Below are positions 1 to 9,547 of a stretch of 64,000 nucleotides of DNA, piece by piece. Made by a program: the position numbers and the translations under genes. The notes under the pieces are model-generated. The model did no database searches, was not told where the DNA came from, and saw only the letters and a list, made by a program, of their open reading frames with translations. Origin of the DNA: an uncultured Sinobacteraceae bacterium (GTDB taxonomy: Bacteria; Pseudomonadota; Gammaproteobacteria; Nevskiales; Nevskiaceae); contig CAIJRD010000011.1 of the NCBI GenBank assembly GCA_903822975.1, positions 372,001-436,000 of the forward strand, read 5' to 3'. The stretch's first letter is position 1; each line of letters begins with the position of its first letter.

Positions 1-737
1 TCTTCGAGCTTGAACGCGAACAGATCGTCGACATCCGGATTGATCGTCATCGTCGGCAGGGCGCGTGTTTCGCGCGCCAGCTGCGTGCGTGCCTGCTCGA
101 GGTGATTCGAATACAGGTGGCAGTCGCCACCGGTCCAGACGAAATCGCCCGGCTTCAAGCCCACCACTTGCGCGATCATCATCGTCAGCAGCGCATACGA
201 GGCGATGTTGAACGGAACGCCGAGAAAAATATCTGCGCTGCGCTGGTACAGCTGGCACGACAGCTTGCCGTCGGCCACATAGAACTGGAACAGCGCGTGA
301 CAGGGCATCAGCGCCATCTGGCCCAACTCGCCGACATTCCAGGCCGAGACGATCAGTCGCCGCGAGTCCGGCGTCTTGCGCAATTGCTCCAGCAGTTGCT
401 TGATCTGGTCGATATGCTGGCCATCGGACGTCGGCCAGCTGCGCCACTGACGTCCGTACACCGGCCCGAGTTCGCCTTCTGCGTTTGCCCACTCGTTCCA
501 GATCGAAACGCCGTGCTCCTTCAGGTAGGCGATATTGGTTTCACCGCGCAGGAACCAAAGCAGCTCGACGATGATCGAGCGCGTGTGCAGTTTCTTGGTC
601 GTCAGCAGCGGAAATCCATCCGCGAGGTTGAATCGCATCTGGTGCCCGAACACGGAGCGCGTGCCGGTGCCGGTGCGGTCGGTTTTTTCGGTGCCGTGCT
701 CGAGCACATGGCGCATCAGGTCCAGATACTGCCGCAT
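1..737 (-). CDS. thyA: thymidylate synthase, C-terminus cut by window edge
   Basis: Makes dTMP from dUMP with methylene-tetrahydrofolate as carbon donor and reductant, in the cytoplasm. Reading the minus strand from the ATG at 737 gives [12 protein letters not shown], then [26 protein letters not shown], the catalytic-cysteine segment [31 protein letters not shown] and [11 protein letters not shown], all standard ThyA landmarks in order. About 245 codons are visible; the E. coli enzyme has 264 residues, so roughly the last 18 to 20 lie beyond base 1. It starts 10 bases after the tautomerase stop and is the third gene of a lgt-tautomerase-thyA operon. The lgt-thyA pairing is common in Proteobacteria. 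The identification is secure; only the missing tail is unknown. Confidence 0.97.
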   Translation of the reverse strand, partial: MRQYLDLMRHVLEHGTEKTDRTGTGTRSVFGHQMRFNLADGFPLLTTKKLHTRSIIVELLWFLRGETNIAYLKEHGVSIWNEWANAEGELGPVYGRQWRSWPTSDGQHIDQIKQLLEQLRKTPDSRRLIVSAWNVGELGQMALMPCHALFQFYVADGKLSCQLYQRSADIFLGVPFNIASYALLTMMIAQVVGLKPGDFVWTGGDCHLYSNHLEQARTQLARETRALPTMTINPDVDDLFAFKLE

Positions 738-747
738 CGCTTGCTCC

Positions 748-1137
748 TCAAACCTCGACTTTGAAACCGAGCGCGATGTCCGCGCCCGATTGGCCCCCGC
801 GCAGGCCCCAATTTTCGCGCGCCACTTCGTGCAGGATCACCTTGATGTCGGCGGCTGCGATGCCGAGTTCGCCGAGTCCCTGCACGATCGCCTGATACAG
901 GGCGCGCTTGGCGTCGTGGCTGCGGCCCGGAAACAGCGTGATTTCGACCAGCGTGTAGTTTTCGCTGGCATCGGCACCGAAATTCCAGTCGGCCGATTCG
1001 AACGTCTGCAGACGCAGCGCGCGATCATGTTCCGGAATCTTGATGGTCGCGACCATCGCCGCATGCACCGCCTCGATGATGCGGCGGCGCTCGTCCGGTG
1101 GACGCGGCTTGCAGATGGAGATCAGCGTGCTGGGCAT
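748..1137 (-). CDS. tautomerase_2-family protein
   Basis: Small 129-residue protein beginning Met-Pro ([19 protein letters not shown]). In the tautomerase superfamily, removal of the initiator Met exposes Pro1 as the catalytic base, and the ATG at 1137 preserves exactly that. The stretches [38 protein letters not shown] and [15 protein letters not shown] match the pattern of Tautomerase_2 proteins (4-oxalocrotonate tautomerase-like fold). The frame stays open upstream to 1311, but that part overlaps lgt and does not look like protein. The start lies one base after the lgt stop codon, so translation is probably coupled. The substrate is unknown; it may act on small keto-enol compounds, and nothing in its neighbours (lgt, thyA) suggests a pathway. 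Confidence 0.88.
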   Translation of the reverse strand: MPSTLISICKPRPPDERRRIIEAVHAAMVATIKIPEHDRALRLQTFESADWNFGADASENYTLVEITLFPGRSHDAKRALYQAIVQGLGELGIAAADIKVILHEVARENWGLRGGQSGADIALGFKVEV

Positions 1138-1138
1138 G

Positions 1139-1954
1139 TCAGTGCGCGCTCGCGCGTGGCCGCGAATAGGCATAGCCCAAAAACGCCAGGCCGGCGACGA
1201 GCATCGGCACACACAGCTGCATGCCCATCGTGAACCAGCCGGTGCCATACAAATAGCCGAGCTGTGTATCGGGCAAGCGCACGAACTCGACGCCGAAGCG
1301 GAACACCGCATACATCACCAGGAACAGGCCGGTGATCGCAAACGGTGGCCGCGGCTTACGGCCGAACCACCACAGAATCGCCAGCAGCGCCAGGCCTTCG
1401 AGCCCGGCTTCGTATAGCTGGCTCGGGTGATGCGGCAGGTTGTCGTTGGCTTTCTGGAAAATCATGCCCCAGGGCTCGGTGGTCACCGCGCCCCACAGTT
1501 CGCCATTGATGAAATTGCCGATGCGGCCGGTGAACAGACCGAACGGCACCACCACGGCGATGAAGTCGGCGACTTCGCCGACCTTCAGTTTCTGCGCACG
1601 GGCGAACAGCAGGATCGCCACCGCGACACCGAGCAGTCCACCGTGGAACGACATGCCGCCTTCCCAGATTCGGAAGATCGTTAACGGATCCTGCCCCGGC
1701 AACCAGTGGCCCTGCGCATCGTAGGAATAGAACAGCAGATAGCCGATGCGGCCACCGAGAATCACGCCCAAGACGACGTAGAACAGCACGTCGGAAACGC
1801 GCTCCTTCGACCAGTTCACGTGCGGCCAGCGACCGCGCACCGTCGCCAGCCACCAGCAACCCCAGAAGCCGAGCAGGTACATCAGGCCGTACCAATGAAC
1901 CTTCAGCGGCCCCAGATGGATGGCGACGGGGTCGATATTCGGGTGAACGAGCAT
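1139..1954 (-). CDS. lgt: prolipoprotein diacylglyceryl transferase Lgt
   Basis: Inner-membrane enzyme that moves diacylglycerol from phosphatidylglycerol to the lipobox cysteine of pre-lipoproteins, the first step of lipoprotein maturation. The 271-residue protein has about seven hydrophobic segments, and it carries the family signature GRIGNFINGELWG, HWYGLMYLLGFWG near the N-terminus and RFGVEFVRLPD near the C-terminus. The start at 1954 (MLVHPNIDPVAIHLGPL) matches the usual N-terminus. It is the first gene of the operon with the tautomerase and thyA. Several proteins in this window carry lipoboxes that Lgt would modify (for example at 30331, 30666, 38374, 48189 and 59011). Confidence 0.97.
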   Translation of the reverse strand: MLVHPNIDPVAIHLGPLKVHWYGLMYLLGFWGCWWLATVRGRWPHVNWSKERVSDVLFYVVLGVILGGRIGYLLFYSYDAQGHWLPGQDPLTIFRIWEGGMSFHGGLLGVAVAILLFARAQKLKVGEVADFIAVVVPFGLFTGRIGNFINGELWGAVTTEPWGMIFQKANDNLPHHPSQLYEAGLEGLALLAILWWFGRKPRPPFAITGLFLVMYAVFRFGVEFVRLPDTQLGYLYGTGWFTMGMQLCVPMLVAGLAFLGYAYSRPRASAH

Positions 1955-2233
1955 GGGCGGGCTGGAAGACCAAAAGAGGACCGTATTGTCCCGGATTCGG
2001 GTGGCTGCGCACAGCGGGCTTTTGCAAATCCTCGGCCCTGCGATTTGAGCGTTGTCGTGCGCCGGTCATTGGGCGCGGGCGCAATCGACACGCCGCTGAT
2101 CGCCGTATCGGAACTCATACTTAAGTCTGAGCGGCGTTCACCCGTCTGTTATTTGCGAGTAATGTTCGAGGCCTAGCTTTAACGAAAATGGCAGCAAAGC
2201 CGTTACGAACATCGCTCGGGGAGAAATCGATTC

Positions 2234-3601
2234 ATGAAGAATCAGCACAGCGCCAAGCGCCTCAACCACCCGTTCAAACGCAGCGCGATGGCCGCCGTCA
2301 TCGCCGGGCTTTGCACAACACCGGCCTGGGCCACGCCCGGCACGCCGCTCGGAGCCCCGGTACACGTCAACGCCCTCGGTACGCGCGGCGAGCAGCCCAG
2401 CGTCGCGCGCGGTGCGAATGGCACGTTCCTGGTGATCTGGAATGACTTCACCGATGCCTGCTTCGGCGTCTGCGCACAGTTGTTCAACGCCAACGGCACT
2501 CCCAAGGGGCCGGCGTTCCTGGCGGGCGCCAATGAATCCTCAATCGACGATCTGTCGGTGAGCTCGGATCACGCCGGCAACTTCGTGGTTGCCTGGGTGA
2601 CCTCGCCGTTTCGCCCCAGCGGCTTGCTGACGTCGGATCTCACCTACGTCCGCGCCCAGCGCATCAGCGCCGACGGCAGCCTGCTGGGGGCGCCGATCCA
2701 GGTGACCAAGGAAACATTCCCCGATCTGCTCGGCGTCGTTCGCGTGCAGAAGGTGCATAACGTCCGTGCGTCGGTGGCGGTCGATGCCGATGGCGACTTC
2801 GTCGTCGCCTGGCGCACCGCGGCCGACAGCACCGAACGGTTCGGAACCTACTACCACCAGTTCGCGCTGAGCAGCGCGCAGGCCGCAATCCATGCGCGAC
2901 GCTACAACGCCGCCGGCGTCGCGCAAGGTTCGGCGATCACGGTAGAAGCGCAGGCGCAACTGGTCGAACTCAACAGCGGCAATTACACGATCACCGAGCC
3001 GGCACTGGCAATCGACGACGACGGCGATTTCGTCGTGTCCTGGTGGAGCGCTTCACCGACGACGCAGATTCAGGCGCGCCGCTACGATGCCAGCGGCAAG
3101 GCGCAGGGATCGCGACTCGCAGTCGCCAGCGGCTCGGTTGGATTCCCGGCCGTCGGCATGGACGCAGTCGGCAACTTCGTCGTCAGCTGGAATCAATCTG
3201 GGTCCGGCGACAATATCGTCGCGCAGCGCTTCAACACCGCAGGCGTTGCACAGGGCAGCCTGCTCACCGTGCAGAACTATCCTTCGCCGTATCAGCAGCC
3301 GACGACGCCGGTCCTGTCGATGGCCGCCGACGGCAGCTTCGTGATTGCCTGGTCCACCCTGATATCGAGCGCCACGGTGTCGATCTATCCCCCCTTCGTG
3401 GGCATTTACGCACGCCCCTTCACAGCCGCTGGCAGCCCGAGGTCGCCAACGTTTGCAGTGCATGTGGACGGCGCAACGGGAGAAGGCCAGTCGGAGCCGT
3501 CGATTGCGTTCGACAGCGCCGGCAACATCATCGGTGCCTGGGATGAAACCTCGGCGTACTACAGCGATGATGTTTACGTGCAGCGCTTCTCCGGAAACTG
3601 A
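2234..3601 (+). CDS. secreted protein with seven GDFVVAW-type repeats
   Basis: Protein of 455 residues of unknown function. A GGAG ribosome site precedes the ATG. The N-terminus is a Sec signal: basic start, hydrophobic AMAAVIAGLCTT and a cleavage site after AWA near residue 36. The mature part consists of about seven diverged repeats. Each has an Asp/Gly turn followed by a strand such as GTFLVIW, GNFVVAW, GDFVVAW, GDFVVSW, GNFVVSW, GSFVIAW or GNIIGAW, then a segment of the type ARRYNAAGVAQGS. Seven four-strand units would fit a beta-propeller; this is inference from repeat count. No catalytic motif or cell-wall anchor is visible. It stands alone between divergent lgt and convergent genes. 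Probably an extracellular or periplasmic binding protein. Confidence 0.75.
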   Translation: MKNQHSAKRLNHPFKRSAMAAVIAGLCTTPAWATPGTPLGAPVHVNALGTRGEQPSVARGANGTFLVIWNDFTDACFGVCAQLFNANGTPKGPAFLAGANESSIDDLSVSSDHAGNFVVAWVTSPFRPSGLLTSDLTYVRAQRISADGSLLGAPIQVTKETFPDLLGVVRVQKVHNVRASVAVDADGDFVVAWRTAADSTERFGTYYHQFALSSAQAAIHARRYNAAGVAQGSAITVEAQAQLVELNSGNYTITEPALAIDDDGDFVVSWWSASPTTQIQARRYDASGKAQGSRLAVASGSVGFPAVGMDAVGNFVVSWNQSGSGDNIVAQRFNTAGVAQGSLLTVQNYPSPYQQPTTPVLSMAADGSFVIAWSTLISSATVSIYPPFVGIYARPFTAAGSPRSPTFAVHVDGATGEGQSEPSIAFDSAGNIIGAWDETSAYYSDDVYVQRFSGN

Positions 3602-3808
3602 TCGATCGGCGGCTTGACGTCCGACAGTCGCAACCGATCTGCCGAGGCTGCGCCGCTTTCGCAAGAGCGCGCTGATTAGGCCGATCGCGCCGACGGGATG
3701 ATTCGGTGCGAGTGCAGGCGCCGCCGCCGGCTCGATCGGCTGCATGTCGAACTGCCCGCGATTTCAAGTCGTGGTGCCGCTCATTGAATCAAGCAGCCAT
3801 CGTCGCAA

Positions 3809-4891
3809 CTAAGCGGCGGGCGGTGACTCGTCGGTTTCTTCCGGCATCCAGAAGCTTGCATCCGGTGCGTGAATCGCGCGGTGGATGTCGGGCTTGTCGA
3901 GATTCAGCAGATTGGCCCGCTGCACGCCCGGCAAGAATCGCAGGTCGTAAATTTCGGTGCAGCCGCTGGTGAATCGCAGCCAGCCGACGCTACGTCCGCT
4001 GCGCAGATCGACGACCGCGATGGCGCATTGCAGCTGCGGATATTTTTCTTGTACTGGCATGCCGCCGAACACATTGCTCTCGCGGATCTGGCACAGGCCG
4101 ATCAGCGCGTGGTCGCCGACGAAGCAGAGGCCGCGCAGGTAGCCAGGCAATTCGCAGACGACCTCGGCGCGGCCATCGGATCCGAGCTTGAGCAACTGGC
4201 CTGCGCCGGAATTCAACACCCACAGCGTATCGCGATAGTGGCGCGGCGAATGCGGCATCGCCAAGCCGCGCAGCAGGATCGCACCGCTGTCGACGTCGAT
4301 CACCACACCGCCATCGCGTCGCGATTCGCGCCAACTCGCCGGCGCATCGCCGGTGCCGAGCGCGGTCACCGCGCAAGGCTTGCCATTGCGCACGGCGAGA
4401 CCGTTGAGATGGCAGCGATCCTCCGGCGCCGAATCGCTGATGAAGGGTGGCGACCAGCGCGGCTCGACGCTGAAATCCTGGCTCAGCAGCGACAAGCAGG
4501 ACATGCGCGTGTTGACCCACCACAAGCCCTCATCACCGAACGCGAGATCGTGCACCGACAACTTCGGCAGATGATAGGTCGCGCGCGGCAGATACAGCGC
4601 ATCGTAGCGTCCGGGCTCGCGGTATTCGTAGGCCAGCTCGGGCGAGTCTGCAAACAGGCTGATGCCGCCGCGCGTCGCCAGCGCCAAGCGCCGGCCTTGC
4701 GTGTCGAGTCCGGTGGGGGTTGCGAAGCTGCGTGGCAGAAAACTGACTTGGCGCCCGTTCCAGCCGACCAGAAACAGAAAGCCGGCCTGGTAGGTTGAAA
4801 TCGCCAGCGTGCCGCCGCTGGCCGCCACCCATGCGGCAAAGCCTGCGTCCGGCACGCATTGCACCGGTGGATGCGCGGCTGCGCTCGCCAT
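3809..4891 (-). CDS. TIGR03032-family protein
   Basis: Protein of 360 residues whose sequence follows the TIGR03032 (conserved hypothetical, beta-propeller-like) pattern: STYQAGFLFLVGWNG, LSVHDLAFGDEGLWWVNT, CHLNGLAVRNGKP, VTALGTGDAPASWRE, DGGVVIDVDSG, GLAMPHSPRHY, LWVLNSGAGQL, LPGYLRGLCFVG, LIGLCQIRESNVFGG and VVDLRSGRSVGWLRF. No signal peptide, so probably cytoplasmic. The biochemical function of the family is unknown to me; members are often met near sulfotransferase or TPR genes, but here the upstream neighbour is rlmI, 21 bases away, in the same direction. A small-molecule or glycan-related role is only a guess. Confidence 0.85.
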   Translation of the reverse strand: MASAAAHPPVQCVPDAGFAAWVAASGGTLAISTYQAGFLFLVGWNGRQVSFLPRSFATPTGLDTQGRRLALATRGGISLFADSPELAYEYREPGRYDALYLPRATYHLPKLSVHDLAFGDEGLWWVNTRMSCLSLLSQDFSVEPRWSPPFISDSAPEDRCHLNGLAVRNGKPCAVTALGTGDAPASWRESRRDGGVVIDVDSGAILLRGLAMPHSPRHYRDTLWVLNSGAGQLLKLGSDGRAEVVCELPGYLRGLCFVGDHALIGLCQIRESNVFGGMPVQEKYPQLQCAIAVVDLRSGRSVGWLRFTSGCTEIYDLRFLPGVQRANLLNLDKPDIHRAIHAPDASFWMPEETDESPPAA

Positions 4892-4912
4892 GTCAGCCCG
4901 TGCCGCGAGCGC

Positions 4913-6175
4913 TCATTCTTCGCCGCTCGCGTCGTTGCTGTGCTTGCCGCCACTGCGGGCCTGCGGCGAGGCATCGCCGTCTTGAGCGCGCGTGGCGCAG
5001 AAGAACGCCTTCAGGTAGCGCGTTTCCGGAATCGCCGGGTGCACCGGGTGATCCGGCCCCTGCCCGCCCTGCTCAAGAATTGACACCTGGCGCCCCGCCG
5101 CGCGCGATTCCCGCAGCAGCACGCGCTGCAACTCGGCCGGTTCCAGGTGATGCGAGCAGGAACACGACACCAGGATGCCGCCGGGCGTCAGCAGATTGAG
5201 CGCGGCGCGGTTGAGACGGCCGTACAGGCCCAGTCCTTCGTCGTGATCGCGCTTGCGCTTGATCAAGGCCGGCGGATCGACGATGACGACATCGAAACGT
5301 CGGCCGTCAGTCGCCAGCTGCTTCATCGCGTCGAGCGCCTGCGCCTTGATGGTTTCGACCGTCATACCGTTGCGCGCGGCGTTGCGCGTGGCCGCTTCCA
5401 GCGCCGAGGCCGAACTGTCGATACAGGTCGCTTCCGCAGCGCCCAGGCCGAGCGCACGCAACGCCCAGGCGCCGACGTAGCTGAAGGTATCGAGTACGCG
5501 CGCGCCTTTGACGTAGCGCGCAAGCCGATCGCGATTATCCCGTTGGTCGAAGAACCAGCCGGTCTTCTGGCCGCCGCGCATCGCGATTTCGAACGCAACG
5601 CCGCCCTCGTCGATGACCACGATCTCGGGTACCTCGCCGATATCCTCGACATACAACGGCAAACCTTCGGCTTCGCGCGATGCGGAATCGTTGCGCAACA
5701 CGATGCCGCGCGGCGCGAACGCTTGAGTCAGCCCGTCGATCAGCTGCGCCTTCAGGTTTTCCATGCCGGCGGTGCCGATCTGCACGACGAACACGTCGCC
5801 ATAGCGATCCACCACCAGTCCCGGAACACCGTCGGCTTCGCCGTAGATCAGGCGATAGAACGGCTGGGTATAGATTCTTTCGCGCAAATTTGCGGCGGTG
5901 CGGAAGCGGCGGACGAACCAATCGGCATCGATCACGGCGTCCGGCTGGCCGGTCAGCAGTCGCGCGCACAGCAGCGCATGCGGATTCACGTAGGCGGTGC
6001 CGAGCGGCCGGCCGCGCGCATCTTCCAGTCGCACCAGCGTGCCGGCGGCGATCGGCTTCAGCGGCGTCTGCGCGGTATCGATCTCGTTCGAGTAGACCCA
6101 GGCGTGGCCGGCGCGCAGACGGCGCTCCTCCTGTGGCTTCAGTCGCAGAACGGCGGGCGTAACGGCAGCGGGCAT
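4913..6175 (-). CDS. rlmI: 23S rRNA m5C1962 methyltransferase RlmI
   Basis: SAM-dependent methyltransferase of the YccW/RlmI family that methylates cytosine 1962 of 23S rRNA. The 420-residue protein has an N-terminal PUA-type RNA-binding part (LRLKPQEERRLRAGHAWVYSNEI, roughly residues 9 to 80 for the domain) and a Rossmann methyltransferase part. The latter shows GGQKTGWFFDQRDNR, the SAM loop VLDTFSYVGAWALRA, the VDPPALIK motif and the cysteine-bearing SCSCSHHLE. The C-terminal 20 residues beyond KAFFCATR are polar and low-complexity, an extension over the typical 396-residue length. It lies back to back with nuoA across a 326-base gap and just upstream of the TIGR03032 gene. Confidence 0.93.
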   Translation of the reverse strand: MPAAVTPAVLRLKPQEERRLRAGHAWVYSNEIDTAQTPLKPIAAGTLVRLEDARGRPLGTAYVNPHALLCARLLTGQPDAVIDADWFVRRFRTAANLRERIYTQPFYRLIYGEADGVPGLVVDRYGDVFVVQIGTAGMENLKAQLIDGLTQAFAPRGIVLRNDSASREAEGLPLYVEDIGEVPEIVVIDEGGVAFEIAMRGGQKTGWFFDQRDNRDRLARYVKGARVLDTFSYVGAWALRALGLGAAEATCIDSSASALEAATRNAARNGMTVETIKAQALDAMKQLATDGRRFDVVIVDPPALIKRKRDHDEGLGLYGRLNRAALNLLTPGGILVSCSCSHHLEPAELQRVLLRESRAAGRQVSILEQGGQGPDHPVHPAIPETRYLKAFFCATRAQDGDASPQARSGGKHSNDASGEE

Positions 6176-6501
6176 GGCGAATCAACGGACAGGAATGGAG
6201 CGACACGATAAAGCAAGCCATCGTGGTCGGTTTCGATTTCGTCGCAACACCCGATCGTCTCCTCCGCGCGCAGGACATGCTCGACAGTGCGTATCCCCCG
6301 GGTGGAACGCGCGCCGCTGACTGGCACGTGCCGAGCGAGAACACGCTTCGCAACCGTCGTCAATGCTGCGATCGGACTATACATGTCATATCATTTGCGG
6401 CGGGAAGATCATCGGAGCGCCGCCGGGCTCCGCTCCACCTCGCAGGTCGAAGGCAACGCCGCCGCGGCCCGTTCGTGAACCGATAAGGAGAAGCGCCAGC
6501 C
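6176..6501. other. divergent intergenic region rlmI / nuoA
   Basis: No gene is visible in these 326 bases; no tRNA or secG, which often precede nuoA, is present. The nuo promoter should be here. A TATACA hexamer at 6378-6383 could be a -10 box, but no good -35 hexamer sits 16 to 18 bases upstream, so I do not assign a promoter. An AAGGAGA ribosome site at 6485-6491 serves nuoA. Confidence 0.5.
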
Positions 6502-6951
6502 GTGCCCTCGTTGATCGCGCAAAACTGGGCCTTCGCTATCTATGTGATTGCGACGCTGGCCATCGTCTTCATCATGTTGGGGCTGTCCTACGTCCTTGGC
6601 GGCCGCGCGCGCGGACGGGCGAAAAACGAGCCGTTCGAGTCCGGCGTGGTATCGCCTGGCAGCGGACATCTGCGCATCTCCGCGAAGTTCTATCTGGTGG
6701 CGATGTTCTTCGTGATCTTCGATTTGGAAGCCGTGTTTCTCTACGCCTGGGCCGTTTCGATCCGAGAGGCCGGTTGGGCGGGCTTCATCGAAGTGCTGGT
6801 GTTCGTCGGCGTACTTTTGATCGGTCTGGTCTATATCTGGCGCCTGGGCGCACTCGACTGGGCGCCGCTGGCACGCAATCAGCGTACGCGCAGCCTGCCG
6901 ACGCTGTATCGCGACCCGGAATCTGCGCTTAAGGCGCAGGCCAAGCCTTAA
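6502..6951 (+). CDS. nuoA: NADH-quinone oxidoreductase subunit A
   Basis: Small membrane subunit at the junction of the peripheral and membrane arms of complex I. The 149-residue protein has three hydrophobic helices ([42 protein letters not shown] and [21 protein letters not shown] are their cores) and the conserved KNEPFESG loop plus [11 protein letters not shown]. It starts with GTG at 6502, ten bases after an AAGGAGA ribosome site. It is the first gene of the thirteen-gene nuo operon; nuoB follows after 15 bases. Confidence 0.96.
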   Translation: MPSLIAQNWAFAIYVIATLAIVFIMLGLSYVLGGRARGRAKNEPFESGVVSPGSGHLRISAKFYLVAMFFVIFDLEAVFLYAWAVSIREAGWAGFIEVLVFVGVLLIGLVYIWRLGALDWAPLARNQRTRSLPTLYRDPESALKAQAKP

Positions 6952-6966
6952 AGTTTTGGAGTTGTC

Positions 6967-7644
6967 ATGGAATATTCGCTGACGCGTATCGACCGCAACC
7001 GGGTTTCCGAGAACGGCAAAACGCGCTCGCCGGCGCCGCCGGGCATCAACGCCGATCAGGGCTACATCGAAGAGTACATTCAGAAGAATGTGCTGATGAC
7101 CAAGCTCGACGACCTCGTCAACTGGGGCCGCAAGAATTCGATCTGGCCCTACAACTTCGGCATCTCGTGCTGCTACGTCGAGATGGCCACCGCGTTCACC
7201 GGCGTGCACGATCTCTCGCGCTTCGGTGCCGAGGTGATCCGCGCGAGCCCGCGACAGGCTGATCTGATCGTCATCGCCGGCACGCCGTTCATCAAGATGG
7301 CGCCGGTGATCCAGCGCCTCTACGAACAGATGATGGAACCGCGCTGGGTGATCTCGATGGGTTCCTGCGCGAATTCCGGTGGCATGTACGACATTTATTC
7401 CGTCGTGCAAGGTGTCGACAAGTTCCTGCCGGTGGATGTCTACGTGCCCGGCTGCCCGCCGCGTCCGGAAGCCTTCCTGCAGGGTCTGATCCTGCTGCAG
7501 CAGGCGATCAGCAAAGAACAGCGCCCGCTGTCCTGGGTCGTCGGTGACCAGGGCGTGTACCGCGCGCCGCTGCCGTCCGAACGCGACCGCAAGCACGCCG
7601 ATCGCCAGGCGCAGACCACGCTGCGCACCCCGGACCAGGTTTAA
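6967..7644 (+). CDS. nuoB: NADH-quinone oxidoreductase subunit B
   Basis: Carries the last iron-sulfur cluster (N2) of the chain and hands electrons to quinone together with NuoD. The 225-residue protein shows the N2 ligands: the adjacent pair C68-C69 in [10 protein letters not shown]134 in GSCANSGG and C163 in GCPPRPEA. The core from [19 protein letters not shown] to LQQAISKE is complete. About 35 charged residues at the C-terminus ([25 protein letters not shown]) extend past the core. It lies 15 bases after nuoA and 13 before nuoCD. Confidence 0.97.
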   Translation: MEYSLTRIDRNRVSENGKTRSPAPPGINADQGYIEEYIQKNVLMTKLDDLVNWGRKNSIWPYNFGISCCYVEMATAFTGVHDLSRFGAEVIRASPRQADLIVIAGTPFIKMAPVIQRLYEQMMEPRWVISMGSCANSGGMYDIYSVVQGVDKFLPVDVYVPGCPPRPEAFLQGLILLQQAISKEQRPLSWVVGDQGVYRAPLPSERDRKHADRQAQTTLRTPDQV

Positions 7645-7657
7645 GTAAAAGCCCGAC

Positions 7658-9469
7658 ATGGCCGACGACGCCCCGATTCCCGCCGCTGCACCCGCCGCAC
7701 CGCCGCTGGTTCTGCCGGAGGTCGTGCGCGAGCTGTACGCGCGCTTCGGCGAGAACACCTTCATCCTGCAGAAAACCAAGGATGACGTGCCGACGCTGTG
7801 GCTTCCGGCCGCGCAGTTGCACGAGGTGCTGCGCTTCCTGAAGTTCGACGTGCCCTCGCCGTACAAACTGCTGCTCGATCTGCAGGCGATCGACGAGCGT
7901 CTGCGCAAGCATCGCGAAGGCCAGCCGCCGAGCGACTTCACGGTGTTCTATCACCTGATGTCGATCGAGCGCGACAAGCGCACCAAGGGCTTCGGCGACG
8001 TGCGCCTGAAGGTCGCGCTGCTCGGCGAGAGTCCGTCGATTCCGAGCATCACCAACGTCTGGGCCAACGCCAATTGGTACGAGCGCGAAACCTGGGACCT
8101 GTTCGGCATCAAGTTCGAAGGCCACCCCAATCTGCGCCGCATTCTGCTGCCGGCGAGTTGGACCGGCCATCCGGGCCGCAAGGACTATCCGGCGCGCGCG
8201 ACCGAGTTCGATCCGTTCATGCTCGACGCCGTCAAGCAGGACAACGAGCAGGACGCGCTGCTGTTCCACCCCGAAGAATGGGGCATGAAGAGTTCGGTGC
8301 CGGACCACGACTTCATGTTTCTGAATCTCGGCCCGAACCATCCGAGTGCGCACGGTGCGTTCCGTATCGTGCTGCAGCTCGACGGCGAAGAAATCGTCGA
8401 CTGCGTGCCCGACATCGGCTACCACCACCGCGGCGCCGAGAAGATGGGCGAACGCCAGTCGTGGCACAGCTACATTCCGTACACCGACCGGATCGATTAT
8501 CTCGGCGGCGTGATGAACAACCTGCCGTATGTGCTGGCGGTCGAGAAGTTCGCCGGCATCAAGGTGCCGCCGCGCGTTGAAACCATCCGCATCATGATGA
8601 CGGAGTTCTTCCGCATCACCTCGCACCTACTGTTCTTCGGCACCTACGTGCAGGACGTCGGCGCAATGACGCCGATCTTCTTCATGTTCGCCGATCGCCA
8701 GAAGGCCTACGACGTGATCGAAGCCGTCACCGGCTTCCGCATGCATCCGGCCTGGTTCCGCATCGGCGGCGTCGCCCACGATCTGCCGCAGGGCTGGGAC
8801 CGCAAGGTCAAAGAGTTCCTCGACTGGTTCCCGAAGCGCCTCGACGAATACATCAAAGCCGCTGTTGAAAACGGCATCCTGCGCGCGCGCACCATCGGCA
8901 TCGCGCAGTACAACACCGAAGAAGCGGTCGAATGGGGCATCACCGGCGGCGGCTTGCGCGCTACCGGTTGCGATTACGATCTGCGCAAGGCACGTCCCTA
9001 CTCGGGCTACGAGAACTTCGAATTCGAAGTGCCGACCGGCAAGAACGGCGACGCCTACGATCGACTGTGGGTGCGCATCGAAGAACTGCGTCAGAGCTGC
9101 CGCATCATCAAGCAGTGCCTCGAAAACATGCCGTCCGGTCCTTACAAGGCGGATCACCCGCTGACCTGTCCGCCGCCGAAAGAGCGCACGCTGAAAGATA
9201 TCGAAACGCTGATCACGCACTTCCTCGGCGTGTCCTGGGGCCCGGTGATGCCGCCAGGTGAAACCTCGCAGCTGATCGAGGCGACCAAGGGCATCAACAG
9301 CTACTACCTGACCAGCGACGGCAGCACCACCAGCTACCGCACACGTATTCGCACGCCGAGCTTCCCGCATCTGCAGGCGATCCCTTACATCATCCGCGGC
9401 GCGATGATTCCGGATCTGATCGTGCTGCTCGCATCCATTGACTTCGTGATGGCCGATGTCGACCGCTAA
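7658..9469 (+). CDS. nuoC: fused NADH-quinone oxidoreductase subunit C/D
   Basis: Single 603-residue chain combining the 30-kDa and 49-kDa peripheral-arm subunits of complex I. Residues about 20 to 190 are NuoC-like, ending with the signature [23 protein letters not shown] region (140-161). From about residue 210 it is NuoD-like: [16 protein letters not shown] (221-236), [22 protein letters not shown] and the C-terminal APSFPHL-like [12 protein letters not shown] followed by DFVMADVDR. The fusion is typical of many Gammaproteobacteria and a few other groups. The N-terminal 15 residues are Ala/Pro rich. The gene symbol may also be written nuoCD. Start ATG at 7658 is 13 bases after nuoB. Confidence 0.97.
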   Translation: MADDAPIPAAAPAAPPLVLPEVVRELYARFGENTFILQKTKDDVPTLWLPAAQLHEVLRFLKFDVPSPYKLLLDLQAIDERLRKHREGQPPSDFTVFYHLMSIERDKRTKGFGDVRLKVALLGESPSIPSITNVWANANWYERETWDLFGIKFEGHPNLRRILLPASWTGHPGRKDYPARATEFDPFMLDAVKQDNEQDALLFHPEEWGMKSSVPDHDFMFLNLGPNHPSAHGAFRIVLQLDGEEIVDCVPDIGYHHRGAEKMGERQSWHSYIPYTDRIDYLGGVMNNLPYVLAVEKFAGIKVPPRVETIRIMMTEFFRITSHLLFFGTYVQDVGAMTPIFFMFADRQKAYDVIEAVTGFRMHPAWFRIGGVAHDLPQGWDRKVKEFLDWFPKRLDEYIKAAVENGILRARTIGIAQYNTEEAVEWGITGGGLRATGCDYDLRKARPYSGYENFEFEVPTGKNGDAYDRLWVRIEELRQSCRIIKQCLENMPSGPYKADHPLTCPPPKERTLKDIETLITHFLGVSWGPVMPPGETSQLIEATKGINSYYLTSDGSTTSYRTRIRTPSFPHLQAIPYIIRGAMIPDLIVLLASIDFVMADVDR

Positions 9470-9547
9470 ATCATTCAACGCCCGCTGCAAGGCAGCCGTG
9501 CTTTCTCTCGCGTCCTCGTGCGATCTGCGGACCATGGGAGCGCGCGC

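Noticed and set aside
535..1233. 232-residue plus-strand frame over thyA and the tautomerase gene
   Set aside because: Antisense to two genes with clear family motifs; no support of its own.
6176..6501. A tRNA or secG upstream of nuoA, as in many Gammaproteobacteria
   Set aside because: I looked for an acceptor stem, a T-loop (GGTTCRA) and a SecG-like frame in this gap and found none.
6409..7941. 510-residue open frame on the minus strand over nuoA, nuoB and nuoCD
   Set aside because: It lies wholly antisense to confirmed complex I genes; the composition is the Arg/His-rich type produced by opposite-strand reading in GC-rich DNA.
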